Assembly (NCBI GenBank): GCA_025056865.1
Contig: JANWVO010000025.1
Coordinates: 62,001 to 126,000, forward strand
Direction: 5' to 3'
Source of the DNA: Bryobacteraceae bacterium
GTDB lineage: Bacteria; Acidobacteriota; Terriglobia; Bryobacterales; Bryobacteraceae
DNA length: 64,000 bases
Made by a program: the position numbers and the translations under genes
The notes under the pieces: generated by a model
What the model was told of the DNA's origin: nothing
The model's database searches: none
The model's input: the letters and a program-made list of their open reading frames with translations, nothing else
Shown here: one piece after another, positions 1-9,700 of the stretch
Layout: each line of letters begins with the position of its first letter
Position numbering within the stretch: position 1 is the stretch's first letter

Positions 1-2
1 CC

Positions 3-296
3 GGAGCCGGCGCGCACTTCGCCGCGGTCACGCGTGGCTGCACGGTCCATGTGCAGAACCCGCAGCGGCTGGCGGCGCAGGGGGAGCTGGCGCAGGTCCT
101 GCTGCACGAGATGATCCACGTCCTGATCGGGGCCAACCGCCGTGCGCCGCTGCCCGAGTGGTTCGAGGAAGGCCTGGCCGAATACTTCGCGGGCGGCTCC
201 CGGCGCGCTGCCGAGCGCAGCCGCGTAGAGGCGCTCATCCGCCGCTATGGCCGGCAGTCAGTCCTGCGCTTCCTCCAGTCCGGACTCCCCGAGTAG
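3..296 (+). CDS. Zinc metallopeptidase C-terminus, 5'-truncated (peptidase MA-like)
   Basis: The reading frame is already open at base 3, so only the last 97 codons are in the window. The visible part carries LLHEMIHVLIG, an HExxH zinc-binding and catalytic motif. About 25 residues later comes EWFEEGLAEYFAGG, whose Glu would be the third zinc ligand. This spacing is typical of gluzincin-type peptidases such as the peptidase MA family, which are often exported in Acidobacteria; export cannot be judged because the N-terminus is missing. The last 39 bases overlap the 3' end of the convergent macro-domain gene. Substrate unknown. Confidence 0.75.
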   Translation, partial: GAGAHFAAVTRGCTVHVQNPQRLAAQGELAQVLLHEMIHVLIGANRRAPLPEWFEEGLAEYFAGGSRRAAERSRVEALIRRYGRQSVLRFLQSGLPE

Positions 297-836
297 CCGC
301 TCATAGATCCGGTAAGCCGGCTCGCCGAACTGCACGAAGATGACCTCCTCAACCGAGGACGGCCCCTGCTCAAGGAACCGCCGCACCTCGCCAATCGCAA
401 TCCGTGCGGCCTCTTCCGGCGGGTATCCGTAAACGCCCGTGCTGATGGCCGGAAAGCTGATGGTTCGGCAGCCGCGCTCCTCCGCCATTTCCAGGCAGGT
501 GCGGTAGCAGGAGGCCAGGGCCTCCGGCTCGCCATGCCGGCCGTCTCTGTAAACCGGGCCCACCGCGTGAAACACATATTTCGCCGGCAGCCTTCCTGCG
601 CCCGTCGCCACCGCCTGACCCGCGGGGAGCCGGCCCACGCGAGGCCGGATCTCATCGAGCTCGCGCATGATCTCCGGTCCGCCCGCGCGGTGGATCGCGC
701 CATCCACGCCGCCTCCGCCGGCCAGCGCCGAGTTGGCCGCATTGGCGATCGCATCGGCGGCGATGCGTGTGATGTCGCCCTCCACCAGCCGGATCCGCTT
801 TCCATTGGACAGCCGGTAGCGCCTCTCCATCGTCAT
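258..836 (-). CDS. Macro-domain protein (ADP-ribose ester/O-acetyl-ADP-ribose hydrolase family)
   Basis: 192 aa, nearly all one macro domain. Recognisable elements are GDITRIAADAIANAANSAL (adenosine-binding Asp and the NAAN loop), GGGGVDGAIHRAGG (diphosphate-binding glycine loop) and FPAISTGVYGYP (distal-ribose loop). This matches the MacroD/YmdB type, which removes acetyl or ADP-ribosyl groups from ADP-ribose esters in the cytoplasm. The ATG at 836 overlaps the TGA of the upstream membrane-protein gene (ATGA), so translation is probably coupled; a second in-frame ATG lies at 830. It is the last gene of an operon that starts at 6519 and otherwise encodes exported or membrane proteins, which is unusual company for a macro domain. 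Confidence 0.9.
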   Translation of the reverse strand: MTMERRYRLSNGKRIRLVEGDITRIAADAIANAANSALAGGGGVDGAIHRAGGPEIMRELDEIRPRVGRLPAGQAVATGAGRLPAKYVFHAVGPVYRDGRHGEPEALASCYRTCLEMAEERGCRTISFPAISTGVYGYPPEEAARIAIGEVRRFLEQGPSSVEEVIFVQFGEPAYRIYERLLGESGLEEAQD

Positions 837-1288
837 GCCTCTCTGGAAAGCAGCCCGAGGCAGGCCACAAGCCAGCACAGGGAGCCGGAGAACAGGCCCC
901 ATGCCACCAGGAAGCGCACCAGTGCGCTTGCAGCCTGCGCCTCCAGCGCCGAGAATCCTGGGACCCACTGAACGAGTCCCCATGGCAGCAGCAGCTCGGC
1001 CGCGGCGGCCAGAGCCAGAGCGCCCCAGAACTCCTTCCTCTTCAGGACCGCTGCGGGCCGCACTCCCTCGGGCGCGAACCGCCGCCGCGCCAGCCACAAC
1101 GCGTACCAGAGGAAGGCCAGGCCCCAGATGACGTAAGCCACATTCATGGCGATATGCGTGGCCGTAGCCAACGGCGCGGCCAGCCAGAGCACGGCCACGG
1201 CGCCTGCGCCCGTCATCAGCGATGCCACAATGATCCAGTCTTTCCACTGCCGGACGAGAATTGCGAGTGCTGACTGCCAGCACCTCAC
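833..1288 (-). CDS. Small multi-pass membrane protein of unknown function
   Basis: 151 aa with about four hydrophobic segments (roughly residues 15-40, 46-68, 88-110 and 122-147) and an Arg/Lys-rich loop after the second. I recognise no family. I chose GTG at 1288 because it overlaps the TGA of the alpha-2-macroglobulin gene (1287-1285) and has GGGAGG about eight bases upstream; ATG codons at 1321 and 1303 would extend it into the upstream gene. Its own stop overlaps the macro-domain start. Position and overlaps place it firmly in the operon, but give no function. Confidence 0.7.
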   Translation of the reverse strand: MRCWQSALAILVRQWKDWIIVASLMTGAGAVAVLWLAAPLATATHIAMNVAYVIWGLAFLWYALWLARRRFAPEGVRPAAVLKRKEFWGALALAAAAELLLPWGLVQWVPGFSALEAQAASALVRFLVAWGLFSGSLCWLVACLGLLSREA

Positions 1289-4200
1289 GGCAGCACCTCC
1301 CATTGCGCCGCTTCGCTCCACGCCATCACGCCGGGCTCGTACATCGGCTCCAGGCGTGCGGGCGCGGCCCGGTAACGGCCTGCGTTCGTGAAGCGGAGCA
1401 GATACACCGCATCATAACCCCGTTCGGGAATCCACCAGGGAAACCATGCAACACGGTCGTCGCGCAGCTCGCGGCGTCCTGTCCACCAGCGCCACCACTC
1501 CGGCACGCGCCTGAGCCGCAATCCCATGTCCCGGCCCACCGGTTCCGCGCCGGCGGGCAGTGGATCCTCGAGCACATACGCATTCATCCGGTCGAGGCCG
1601 AAGGCGCGGACATGCACGGCCACCAGATCCCCCCGCCGCGCCGGTCCGGTCCAGGGTTCGAGCTCATATTCGATCCGCCCGCCCGCATCGGCGCGCCGCA
1701 GCCGGTAGTAGCGCCGTTCGATGCGCAGGCGGCCCGTTTCCGGCATCCGCCCCGCCTCCAGGATTTCGGCGCGCCGCCAGCTCCAGTTGGCCGACACGTA
1801 CAGCGTGCCGCGGCCCTCGGTCTCCACGCGGATTTCGCTGCGCGCGCCGCTTACCGGCACGGCGATTCTCAGCGGCCTGGCGGCGAGCGCGTCTTCGGCG
1901 GTGAAGCGCTTCCGCAACACCTCGCGGCCGCCGGCAAGCACGCGCGCCGTAAGATCCGGCCTCAACTGGCCGCTCCGCTCGAGCAGCGGCGCCAGCCCGT
2001 AGATGACGAACGCGGTGCGCTTCGTATTGCCCCAATAGTAGCCGCGCTGGCGGTGGTTCATCAGCCAGCGCACGGCGCGGTCCACCGCGGGGCTTTCGGG
2101 CGCAGCCGCGGCGAGGAAGCGGACGGCCATCGCCGTCGCCTCGAAGGTGTGCTCCGAGTCGTGCAGGAACATCGGATCGCGCCGGCTCGGCCAGAACATT
2201 TCCTCGCCTTCCTGTGTTGCCGCCTTCATCAGCAGCCCGGCCGCCTCGTTGCGCCGGCTGTCGCGCGCATTGTCCAGCGCGAGGCCCAGGGCGGCCAGCC
2301 CGAAGCCGGTCATTCCGGCCCGGCGCGCCCATGCCTCTCCGGCCAGAAGCGGATCCAGCCTGCCCCGCCGGGACAGGGCCAGCAGCGCGCAGGCCCACTC
2401 GTCGGGATCGGCCTTCCCGCCGGAAGCCAGCCGCTCCTTCAGCCAGCCCTCGGCCCGGCCGCGGCGCCCTGCATCCACACGGTAGCCGCTCTCTTCGGCA
2501 TAGCCGAGCCCCAGCAGCACATACGACGTCAGGAAAATGCTGCTTTCTTCCTCGTGCCACCAGCCCCAGCCGCCGTCTTCGTTCTGTTGGGCGTAGAGCC
2601 GCTCAAGGCCCTCGAGGACGTTGCGGTCCAGCTCCCTGCGGTTGACCGCCGCTTCCAGCTTCAGCCGCCGCAGGGATTCCGCCACCACCAGGTTTGGCAG
2701 CAGGCTCGACATGAGCTGTTCCGTGCAGCCGTAAGGATATTCGAGAAGATACTCAAGCGCGCCGAACAGAGACCCCGCCAGCGAAGGGGCAAGCCGGATT
2801 TCGGCGACGCGGCTGGAAGCTCCCGCCGAAGCGGGGAACTCGTGGACCAGCGTGGCGGATGCAGTGTTGTCGAGCCGCGCCTCCGCCGCAGCGCTCATCG
2901 GGATGCCGTAGGGACGCACCGGCAGCGGGATCTCCACGGCATCGCTGCCGCCCGCTGCTGCTGCCGCGGCCGTCAGCACGGCCTGGCCCGGACTCTCCGC
3001 GCGGAGACGGTAGTCGACACGGGCCTCGCCCTGCGGTTGGATCTCGGCTTCCGTCTCGCCGCCTTCCAGGATCCTTACCCCGGACGCCCGCAGGCTGATG
3101 CGCGTCCGCAGCGGCTGCCCCGTGTAGTTGCGCGCCAGCACCGGCACCACTGTCTCATCGCCCTCATTGAGGAAGCGCGGCGCGGCGATGGAGACGACAA
3201 CATCCTTTCGCACCAGCACCCGCTGCACGGCGCTGCCCACGCGGGTATCCAGCGTCACGCCGCGCGCCGTGGCCCGCCATGTCGTCAGCGAGTCCGGAAA
3301 CGCAAAACGCACCTCGGCGCGCCCCTGGGCGTCCGTCTCCAGATGGGCCACCCAGAAGGCGGTGTCCGGGAATTCCTTGCGCACCCTGGGCGCGGACGGC
3401 TGTTCCGGCTTGAGCTGCGCACGGAAAGGCGCCGATGGGCGCCGCGCCAGCTCCATCCGCCGCGTGCCGGCATGGCCCCAGAAATAGTAGGACAGGCTGG
3501 TGGATGTCTGCACGCGATTCCACCGCCTGCCGTAAAACAGCCTCACCAGATCCGGCTGTGCCTCCCGGCGGATCGCGTAAATTGCTTCATCGACGACGCC
3601 GAGTGCAAACTCGGCCTGCAATGGCCGGCCCTCGTGATCCCTTGCGGTGAGCCGCAGCGAAGCCGGCTCGCCCGGCTGGAATTCCTTCTTCGACGGCTCC
3701 AGCTCTACGAAGATCTGCTTCTCGACAGGCGGGACCCGCAGCACCCGGCTGCCCTGGAACAGGCGGTCTCCGTGGACGAAGACGGCCTCCACGAACACAT
3801 TCGGAATCCAGGCCGTTTCCACCGGCAGCTCCACCGTGGCGGCTCCGCCCTCGACACGCAGGAACCTCGACAGGTGGATCCCGGCTGCTTCTACCGTGAG
3901 CCACACGTCAGCCCGGGGCACTCCGGTCACGACCAACGCTTTTGCCGTTTCGCCGGGCCTGTATGCGGTCCTGTCCAGCGTGATGCGCACCCGTCCGGCA
4001 AGGGGGCCTCCGGACCATTCGCCAGAGACCCACAGCCAGCCTTCCTCCACAAGCTCGCCCAGCGGGGAGCTTGCAGTCGTCACGACAGCCCACGCTCCGC
4101 TGCCCGGGGCGGGGAATTCGGCCACGCCCTCGCCGTCGGCTCCTGTCACGCCAGAGCGCGCAAGCACGGGCGTCCCAAAGCGCCGCCCGTCTTTCGTCCG

Positions 4201-5886
4201 GTACACCTCCAGACGGAACGGAACGCGCGCCACCGGCTTCTGGTCGAAATCCACGGCGCTGACGACCCACTTCACCGTTTCGTTTTCGCCGTACACCCAG
4301 CGCTCCGGTCGCGCGGTAAGGAGGAAGTTCGCCCGCGTGCCCACGAAGCTGGCCGTGCCGCTGATGGTTCTCCCGCCTTCGTCGGCGACCTGCGCCTCGA
4401 TCCGGTAAAGATAGTCGTGGTCGCCTCGTTCCAGCGGGAAGGAAACCGTCAGCTTCCCTTCGGCGTCGAGCTGGCCCTTCTCCTCGAGGATCTGCTCTCC
4501 GCCGAATGCCTGCTCGATTTCCTCCGGCTCCTCGTCCTCCCACTCCCACCAGGGCGGATACCAGCGGTAGCGGTGCACCGACCATTGCACGGCCGCGCCG
4601 GACACGGGCTCGCCGTAATAGTAGCGGGCTTCGATGCGCGCTTCCATCCGCCCGCCCTGCAATCCGCGTGCTGCCGAGGGCCGGACTTTCACTTCATATT
4701 CCGGCTTGCGGTACTCCTCGACGTGGAAGCCGCCATAGACGGCCTCCATGCCCTCCTCGTGGCCGGCACGGATGCCGAAATAGCCGAGCGGGGCATCCGG
4801 GGGCAGATCGAATTCCCCGCTGACCGTGCCGTATCTGGAAAGAGGAATCGTCTTCTGATAGACCGGATTTCCTTCCGGGTTTTCCACCGTAACCCGGACG
4901 GCCTTCAGAACGGGAAGAGCATAGTCTCCGCCCCGGCTCTCGCGCAAAATGGCGCGGAACCGCACCTTTTGGCCGGGCCTGTACACGGGGCGGTCCGTAT
5001 GCAGGGCTCCGGTCAGGCCCCGCCAGCCGGGAGGGTAGGACTGCGCCGGAATCACCGCGGAGGCCCATTCCTCGCCGCACTTTACGAGCAGCAGCGGGCT
5101 TTCCTCCCGCGCTTCCTTCCATTCGAGAGCCGCTGCGCCGTGGCTGTCGGTTGTCGCCGCCGCCAGGCTTCGCTTCTCCGCCAATGCCAGGACCTCGGCA
5201 GCGCAGCCGGGGCGCGGCTCGCCGCTCGTCCGGTCCACGACGCGCAGCGCCAGCCGGTTCTCGTGCGCCTTGGCGATGGCGGTCAGCCTCGTGGCCAGGA
5301 GCACGACATACGCCTGCTTCTGCTGGTCGGTTGCCTCCAGTACGTAAACGCCCGCCTCCGGCAGCGGCACGCGGACGGTGATCATTTCCCACGGCTGGCG
5401 CCCCCGCACCGTCTGCGTCCAGCGTTTCACGAGCCGGTCCGGATTGAGCAGGGGAACGCCCGCAAATGCCGGCGCTGCTTCCGCCGGCGTCCTCGGGCGC
5501 TCCTGCTTCTGGCGCCATGCGCGGATGCGGGCGCGGTTTTCCGGCGTGAACTGCATGCGCGCCAGGTCCCTCACCCTCACCCACTGCCTTCTTTTCCAGG
5601 CGGCGAAGCGTTCCATGGGTGTCTGGCGGCGGAAAACCCGGCCCCGGCGCGGGCCGAACGAAGAGGGGCTGTCGAGCTTGAGGAAAAATGCCCGCGGATC
5701 GCTCACACGGTAGAGCCGAAACTCGAGTTGCGAGATTCCCTGCGCCTGCACCTGTACCGGCGCTTCCCCGCCCGGAAGGACCGTCTGATCAGCAACGAGC
5801 TGGAAGTAAACACGGCCTTCTTCTTCCTGGGCGGGAAGAGCAAGAACAGCAGCCAGAAAAACAACGGCCAGCCCTTGCGCCCGCAT
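1285..5886 (-). CDS. Alpha-2-macroglobulin family protein with intact thioester motif
   Basis: 1533 aa. The N-terminus has a hydrophobic signal sequence ending near ALPAQ, with no lipobox Cys, so it is probably periplasmic or secreted rather than a lipoprotein. The N-terminal 900 or so residues are successive beta-sandwich macroglobulin domains, followed by the conserved A2M core. The thioester motif PYGCTEQ lies near residue 1051 and is followed by the alpha-alpha toroid (YAQQNEDGGWGWW). Family members trap proteases by covalent thioester attack after bait cleavage. In Escherichia coli the relative YfaS neighbours yfaT (DUF1175); here a DUF1175 gene lies three bases upstream. There is no pbpC (PBP1C) partner, so this is the YfaS-type arrangement rather than the YfhM-type. 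Confidence 0.93.
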   Translation of the reverse strand: MRAQGLAVVFLAAVLALPAQEEEGRVYFQLVADQTVLPGGEAPVQVQAQGISQLEFRLYRVSDPRAFFLKLDSPSSFGPRRGRVFRRQTPMERFAAWKRRQWVRVRDLARMQFTPENRARIRAWRQKQERPRTPAEAAPAFAGVPLLNPDRLVKRWTQTVRGRQPWEMITVRVPLPEAGVYVLEATDQQKQAYVVLLATRLTAIAKAHENRLALRVVDRTSGEPRPGCAAEVLALAEKRSLAAATTDSHGAAALEWKEAREESPLLLVKCGEEWASAVIPAQSYPPGWRGLTGALHTDRPVYRPGQKVRFRAILRESRGGDYALPVLKAVRVTVENPEGNPVYQKTIPLSRYGTVSGEFDLPPDAPLGYFGIRAGHEEGMEAVYGGFHVEEYRKPEYEVKVRPSAARGLQGGRMEARIEARYYYGEPVSGAAVQWSVHRYRWYPPWWEWEDEEPEEIEQAFGGEQILEEKGQLDAEGKLTVSFPLERGDHDYLYRIEAQVADEGGRTISGTASFVGTRANFLLTARPERWVYGENETVKWVVSAVDFDQKPVARVPFRLEVYRTKDGRRFGTPVLARSGVTGADGEGVAEFPAPGSGAWAVVTTASSPLGELVEEGWLWVSGEWSGGPLAGRVRITLDRTAYRPGETAKALVVTGVPRADVWLTVEAAGIHLSRFLRVEGGAATVELPVETAWIPNVFVEAVFVHGDRLFQGSRVLRVPPVEKQIFVELEPSKKEFQPGEPASLRLTARDHEGRPLQAEFALGVVDEAIYAIRREAQPDLVRLFYGRRWNRVQTSTSLSYYFWGHAGTRRMELARRPSAPFRAQLKPEQPSAPRVRKEFPDTAFWVAHLETDAQGRAEVRFAFPDSLTTWRATARGVTLDTRVGSAVQRVLVRKDVVVSIAAPRFLNEGDETVVPVLARNYTGQPLRTRISLRASGVRILEGGETEAEIQPQGEARVDYRLRAESPGQAVLTAAAAAAGGSDAVEIPLPVRPYGIPMSAAAEARLDNTASATLVHEFPASAGASSRVAEIRLAPSLAGSLFGALEYLLEYPYGCTEQLMSSLLPNLVVAESLRRLKLEAAVNRRELDRNVLEGLERLYAQQNEDGGWGWWHEEESSIFLTSYVLLGLGYAEESGYRVDAGRRGRAEGWLKERLASGGKADPDEWACALLALSRRGRLDPLLAGEAWARRAGMTGFGLAALGLALDNARDSRRNEAAGLLMKAATQEGEEMFWPSRRDPMFLHDSEHTFEATAMAVRFLAAAAPESPAVDRAVRWLMNHRQRGYYWGNTKRTAFVIYGLAPLLERSGQLRPDLTARVLAGGREVLRKRFTAEDALAARPLRIAVPVSGARSEIRVETEGRGTLYVSANWSWRRAEILEAGRMPETGRLRIERRYYRLRRADAGGRIEYELEPWTGPARRGDLVAVHVRAFGLDRMNAYVLEDPLPAGAEPVGRDMGLRLRRVPEWWRWWTGRRELRDDRVAWFPWWIPERGYDAVYLLRFTNAGRYRAAPARLEPMYEPGVMAWSEAAQWEVLP

Positions 5887-5889
5887 CCT

Positions 5890-6519
5890 TCAGCCCTCCC
5901 CCAGCAGCACTCTCCAACGGAACACGCCCAGGAACTGCGCATTGCCCGCGACGGGGCGCCAGCGCGGCTCGGGATGACGAAGCAGTTCCCGCACGGTGGG
6001 CCGGCGGATTTCCCCCGGCCATTTTCCCTCGGGACCGGTGTGATAGACGACGAAATCATCCCCGGAGTTTTCAAACTGGCTCCGCCCAAGAAAGACCATG
6101 GCGTGCCAGCTTTCTCCGCCGGGCGCGCGGAAAAAGAGCAGGTCGGCAGGCAGCGCTTCCTCCACCCGATGGGCGATTTTCCGGGTATTGAAGCGCATCA
6201 GATGCCGTGCGTCGGCAAAATGGCGGGCTTCGGCCCCAACGAAGAAGAGCGGGGAAGCTTCCACGCGCGGCTCGGGGATCGGCGGCAGCCAGTCGTAGCC
6301 CCAATGCCGCGCCCACTCCGCCGTGTGCGGCCGCAGCGCTTCCCTGTATGCAAAGCGCAGCAGCGACGAGCAGTCCTTCACCTCTGCCGGCGGCTGCTTC
6401 ATGAAATACAGGGATTCGGCCAGCCAGCAGAACCAGCGGCGGAATGCGTCCGCGCCGCCAGGATTGGCGCCCGCCGCTGGCGCCACGGCAGCGCAGGCCA
6501 GGAAACTCCTCCGCGTCAT
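5890..6519 (-). CDS. DUF1175 family exported protein (YfaT-like, NlpC/P60-like Cys/His)
   Basis: 209 aa. It begins MTRRSFLACAAVAPAAGA, which fits a twin-arginine signal (RRSFL then a hydrophobic stretch). The motif KDCSSLLRFAYREAL followed by WHAMVFLG and then VVYHTGP resembles the Cys, His and third polar residue of NlpC/P60-type hydrolases. In E. coli, YfaT belongs to the yfa cluster with the A2M protein YfaS; the same pairing here supports a joint periplasmic role. It ends three bases before the A2M start and is the first gene of the operon. Enzymatic activity and substrate are unproven. Confidence 0.8.
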   Translation of the reverse strand: MTRRSFLACAAVAPAAGANPGGADAFRRWFCWLAESLYFMKQPPAEVKDCSSLLRFAYREALRPHTAEWARHWGYDWLPPIPEPRVEASPLFFVGAEARHFADARHLMRFNTRKIAHRVEEALPADLLFFRAPGGESWHAMVFLGRSQFENSGDDFVVYHTGPEGKWPGEIRRPTVRELLRHPEPRWRPVAGNAQFLGVFRWRVLLGEG

Positions 6520-6655
6520 TTTGACCCCTCATGATATCCGGAAGCTGCGGGGGCGGGAAGCCTGATACGCTGGCCCGCAACGCGCCGTAGGAAAGCAGCC
6601 GCCCGCCGCCGGGCGCGTCCGTCCTTCCTGGATCCGGCGCGGGCAGAGAAGTGCC

Positions 6656-6696
6656 TGAAAAGGGGCGCGGCGGCCCGCCGCAAGGCAGGCCGCCGC
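6656..6696 (-). terminator. Intrinsic terminator after the TonB receptor gene
   Basis: A perfect nine-base-pair GC stem (GCGGCGGCC/GGCCGCCGC, loop 12 nt, 6667-6696) sits 24 bases past the receptor stop. On the minus strand it is followed by CCCCTTTTC, a short T run. It separates the receptor from the A2M operon. Confidence 0.65.
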
Positions 6697-6719
6697 CGGG
6701 GATCGCTGCCGCGTCCGGG

Positions 6720-9700
6720 TCAGAACATGAACCGGAGCGAGAGCTGAATGCGCCGCGGGTCGCGGGCGCTCGTGTAGGCGCCGAAGTTCAGGTTGATCTG
6801 GTTGCCGGCCGGATCGAAGCGCGCCGCGCTCGAAACGCCGGAGAACTGCGTGTGGTTGAAGGCGTTGAAGAACTCGCCGCGGAACCAGAAATAACGCTGC
6901 TCGGTGATCGGGAACCTCTTGGTGACGCTGATGTCGAAGTTCTCGATGCCCGGGCCGCGCAGCAGGCCGATGCCGGCGTTGCCGAAGTCGCCCTTCGGCG
7001 TCCGCCGGAAGACCTCGGTCCGGAACGTGCGGTCGAATGTCCACTGGTCCTTGGGCAGCCTCGGATCGCCCACCACGGTGATCCGCGCGCCTTCGTTCGA
7101 TCCGGTCAGATCCACCGTGTCCGACGTGGAGAAGGTCGGAGTGAACGGGAAGCCGGATTGGAACGTGGAAATGCCGGAGATCTGCCAGTAGCCGAAGATC
7201 TGGTTCAGGTAGCCCTTGTGCCACCGGGCGGCCAGGTTCGGCAGCTCGTAGGTGTAGTTGATGACCAGGGCGTGGGTGGCGTCGTAGTTCAGCAGGCCGT
7301 AATTGCGCTTGCGCATGGAGAAGTACGGGCTGACGCCATCGAAGTCCGCCGCGCCGACGCCCAGCAGCTTGGAAAAGGTGTAGGCCACGCCGTATTGCAG
7401 GCCGTTCTTCATGCGGCGGTTGGCCGTCACCTGGAGCGAGTGGTAGTTCGAGGTGGCGCCGAAGCCGCGCACGTTGATGCTGCCCAGCCCGTAGTAGGGC
7501 CGCAGGAAGTTGTCCGGCAGCGGGCTGCCCGTGGTCCAGTCCACGTTGGCCGGGTCGAAGCGGGCGTACATCGGGATGGCGTTGATGTCGCGCACATAAA
7601 GGAGGTTGCGGCCGAGGCTGCCGACATAGGAGGCGTCGACTACCGTGCCGAAGCCGACTTCGCGCTGGAGGCCGAAGCTGAAGTTCATCACCCGCGGAAG
7701 CGGCTGCATGCCTACCTGCGGAGCGTTCACCCCGCTGGGGCCGAATGTTCCCTGCGATTGCAGGAACGTGTCCAGCGTGCCAAAGTACAGCGTTGGCGTG
7801 TAGGCCACCGGCGGCTGCCCGTTCGTGCCCGAATACACGTTGCCCTGCGGGCGGTCGAAGAACAGGCCCCAGCCAGCGCGCAGCGCCGTCTTGCCGTCGC
7901 CGGTGAGGTCGTAGGCGATGCCGAAGCGGGGGCCGAAGGAGAACAGCCGCGTCTCATACAGGGTGCTGACGTAGTTCTTCCCGCCCACCACCATGCCCGG
8001 GGCGGTGTCGCCGCTGTTGGGCACGAACAGCCCGATGTAGGGCACCGGGTAGATCTGGCCCGTGCGCGGGTCGACGCCGACGCGCTTGCCGGTGCTGTCC
8101 TTGCCGGGCACGATGATCGTCGCTACCTTGCTCCGGTCGTAGCGCGACGGATCGAAGGTCGTAATGGCGAAGCGGTCGTCATGGCCCGAAGGGGCATAGT
8201 AAGCGCGCACGCCGATGTCGATGGTCAGCCGCGGCAGCACGCGCCAGGAATCCTGCGCGTACCACTCGAACTGCGAGTAGCGGTAGTGGGAATACGGGCG
8301 GAAGGTGCCTTCCGAGTAGCTGTTGAAGTTGCCGAGCAGCGCGTTGGCGAAGGCCCAGTTGGCATCCAGCGGATTGTTGGCGTTGCGGCCGAAGTCGAAC
8401 GCGCCGCGCGTGTTGGGGTTGCCGACTTCGTCCTTGCGCATCCGCTCGAAGTAGATGCCCGCCTTCAGCGAATGCCGCCCGACGAGCTTGCTCAGGTTGT
8501 CGGCGATGGTGAACACCGGGTTGCGGTTCTTGTAAGGGATGTTGCCGAGCGAGTTGTTGATGTAGTTCGGCACGCCGCCGAAGGTCACGTTCGGCACCGC
8601 CTTCGATTCATTCGACTGCGGGAACCACTGCCCGATGTTGCCCATCCGGCTCCGCGCCACCTTTTCCGGATTCACGGGATTGAAGGTCTGGCTGCGGTTG
8701 GTGGCGCCGAAGGTGAAGTCATTCACCATCGTCGGGCTGAACACCTTGGTCAGGTTGAGGACGCCGCCGCGGCCGCGCTGCGGGCGCAGCGTGTTGGTCA
8801 GGTCGTAGTTGACGTCGCCCGCCACCCACGACCCGTAGGGCCACTCTTCGTCGTCGTTGTCGCGGATGCCGCGGAAATAGGCCCTGAGCGTCGGCGAGAT
8901 GTTGTAGTCGATGCGGAACACCTCCTGCCGCCGCGGGTTCCGGCCGCTGATGTCGGTGCGGTAGTTGCGGCTGTAGACCAGCTTCGGATCCGGATCCGTG
9001 TAGTTGGGCAGCGGGTAGAAGTTGAGGATCGCCTGCCCCAGCGGATTGATGCGCGACGCCGGAATGATGTTGCCCGGGAAGTAGCCGCCGGAGAGCGGAT
9101 CACGGATACGGATCAGCGAGCCGTTGGTGTCGAACGTCTTCGAAAAGTCGCCCTGCCGCTCCAGCGCCGTGGGCGTCGTCACGAAGCGGATGCCCGGATA
9201 CAGCCGCCGCCGCACGAACTCCTGCGAGAAGAAGAACAACTTGTCTTTCTGGGCGTTGAACTTGCCCGGATAATACACCGGCCCGCCAATCGAGTAGCCG
9301 CCGCTGTTGAAGCGGTAAATGGGCCGCGGCGTGCCTGTGCGGTTGGAAAAGAAATTGTTCGCATTGAGCGACTCGTGCCGGTAGTACCAATACGCCCCGC
9401 CGTGGAACTCCTGCGTGCCGCTCTTGATGATCACGTTGATGGTGCCTGCGCTGTTGCGCCCGTATTCGGCCTGGTAGTTGCTGGTGAGCACCTTGACTTC
9501 GGCAATCGCATCCATGTTCGGCGCGTTGTGAACGCTCGAGTTGGAGCCGGTGTCCACTGCGGAGATGCCGTCCAGCGCATACATGATCGACGTCGTGCGC
9601 CCGCCGTTGACGTGCAGTCCGTTGAGGAGGTTGCCCGTCATCACGACCTCGCGCGAACCCACGTTGGTGTCGATGACGCCGGGCAGCGTGGACAGCAGTC

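Noticed and set aside
1261-6534. A 1757-codon open frame opposite the A2M gene
   Set aside because: High-GC shadow of the real minus-strand gene: low-complexity Arg/Ala/Pro/His content and no motif, whereas the opposite strand shows signal peptide, MG domains and a thioester.
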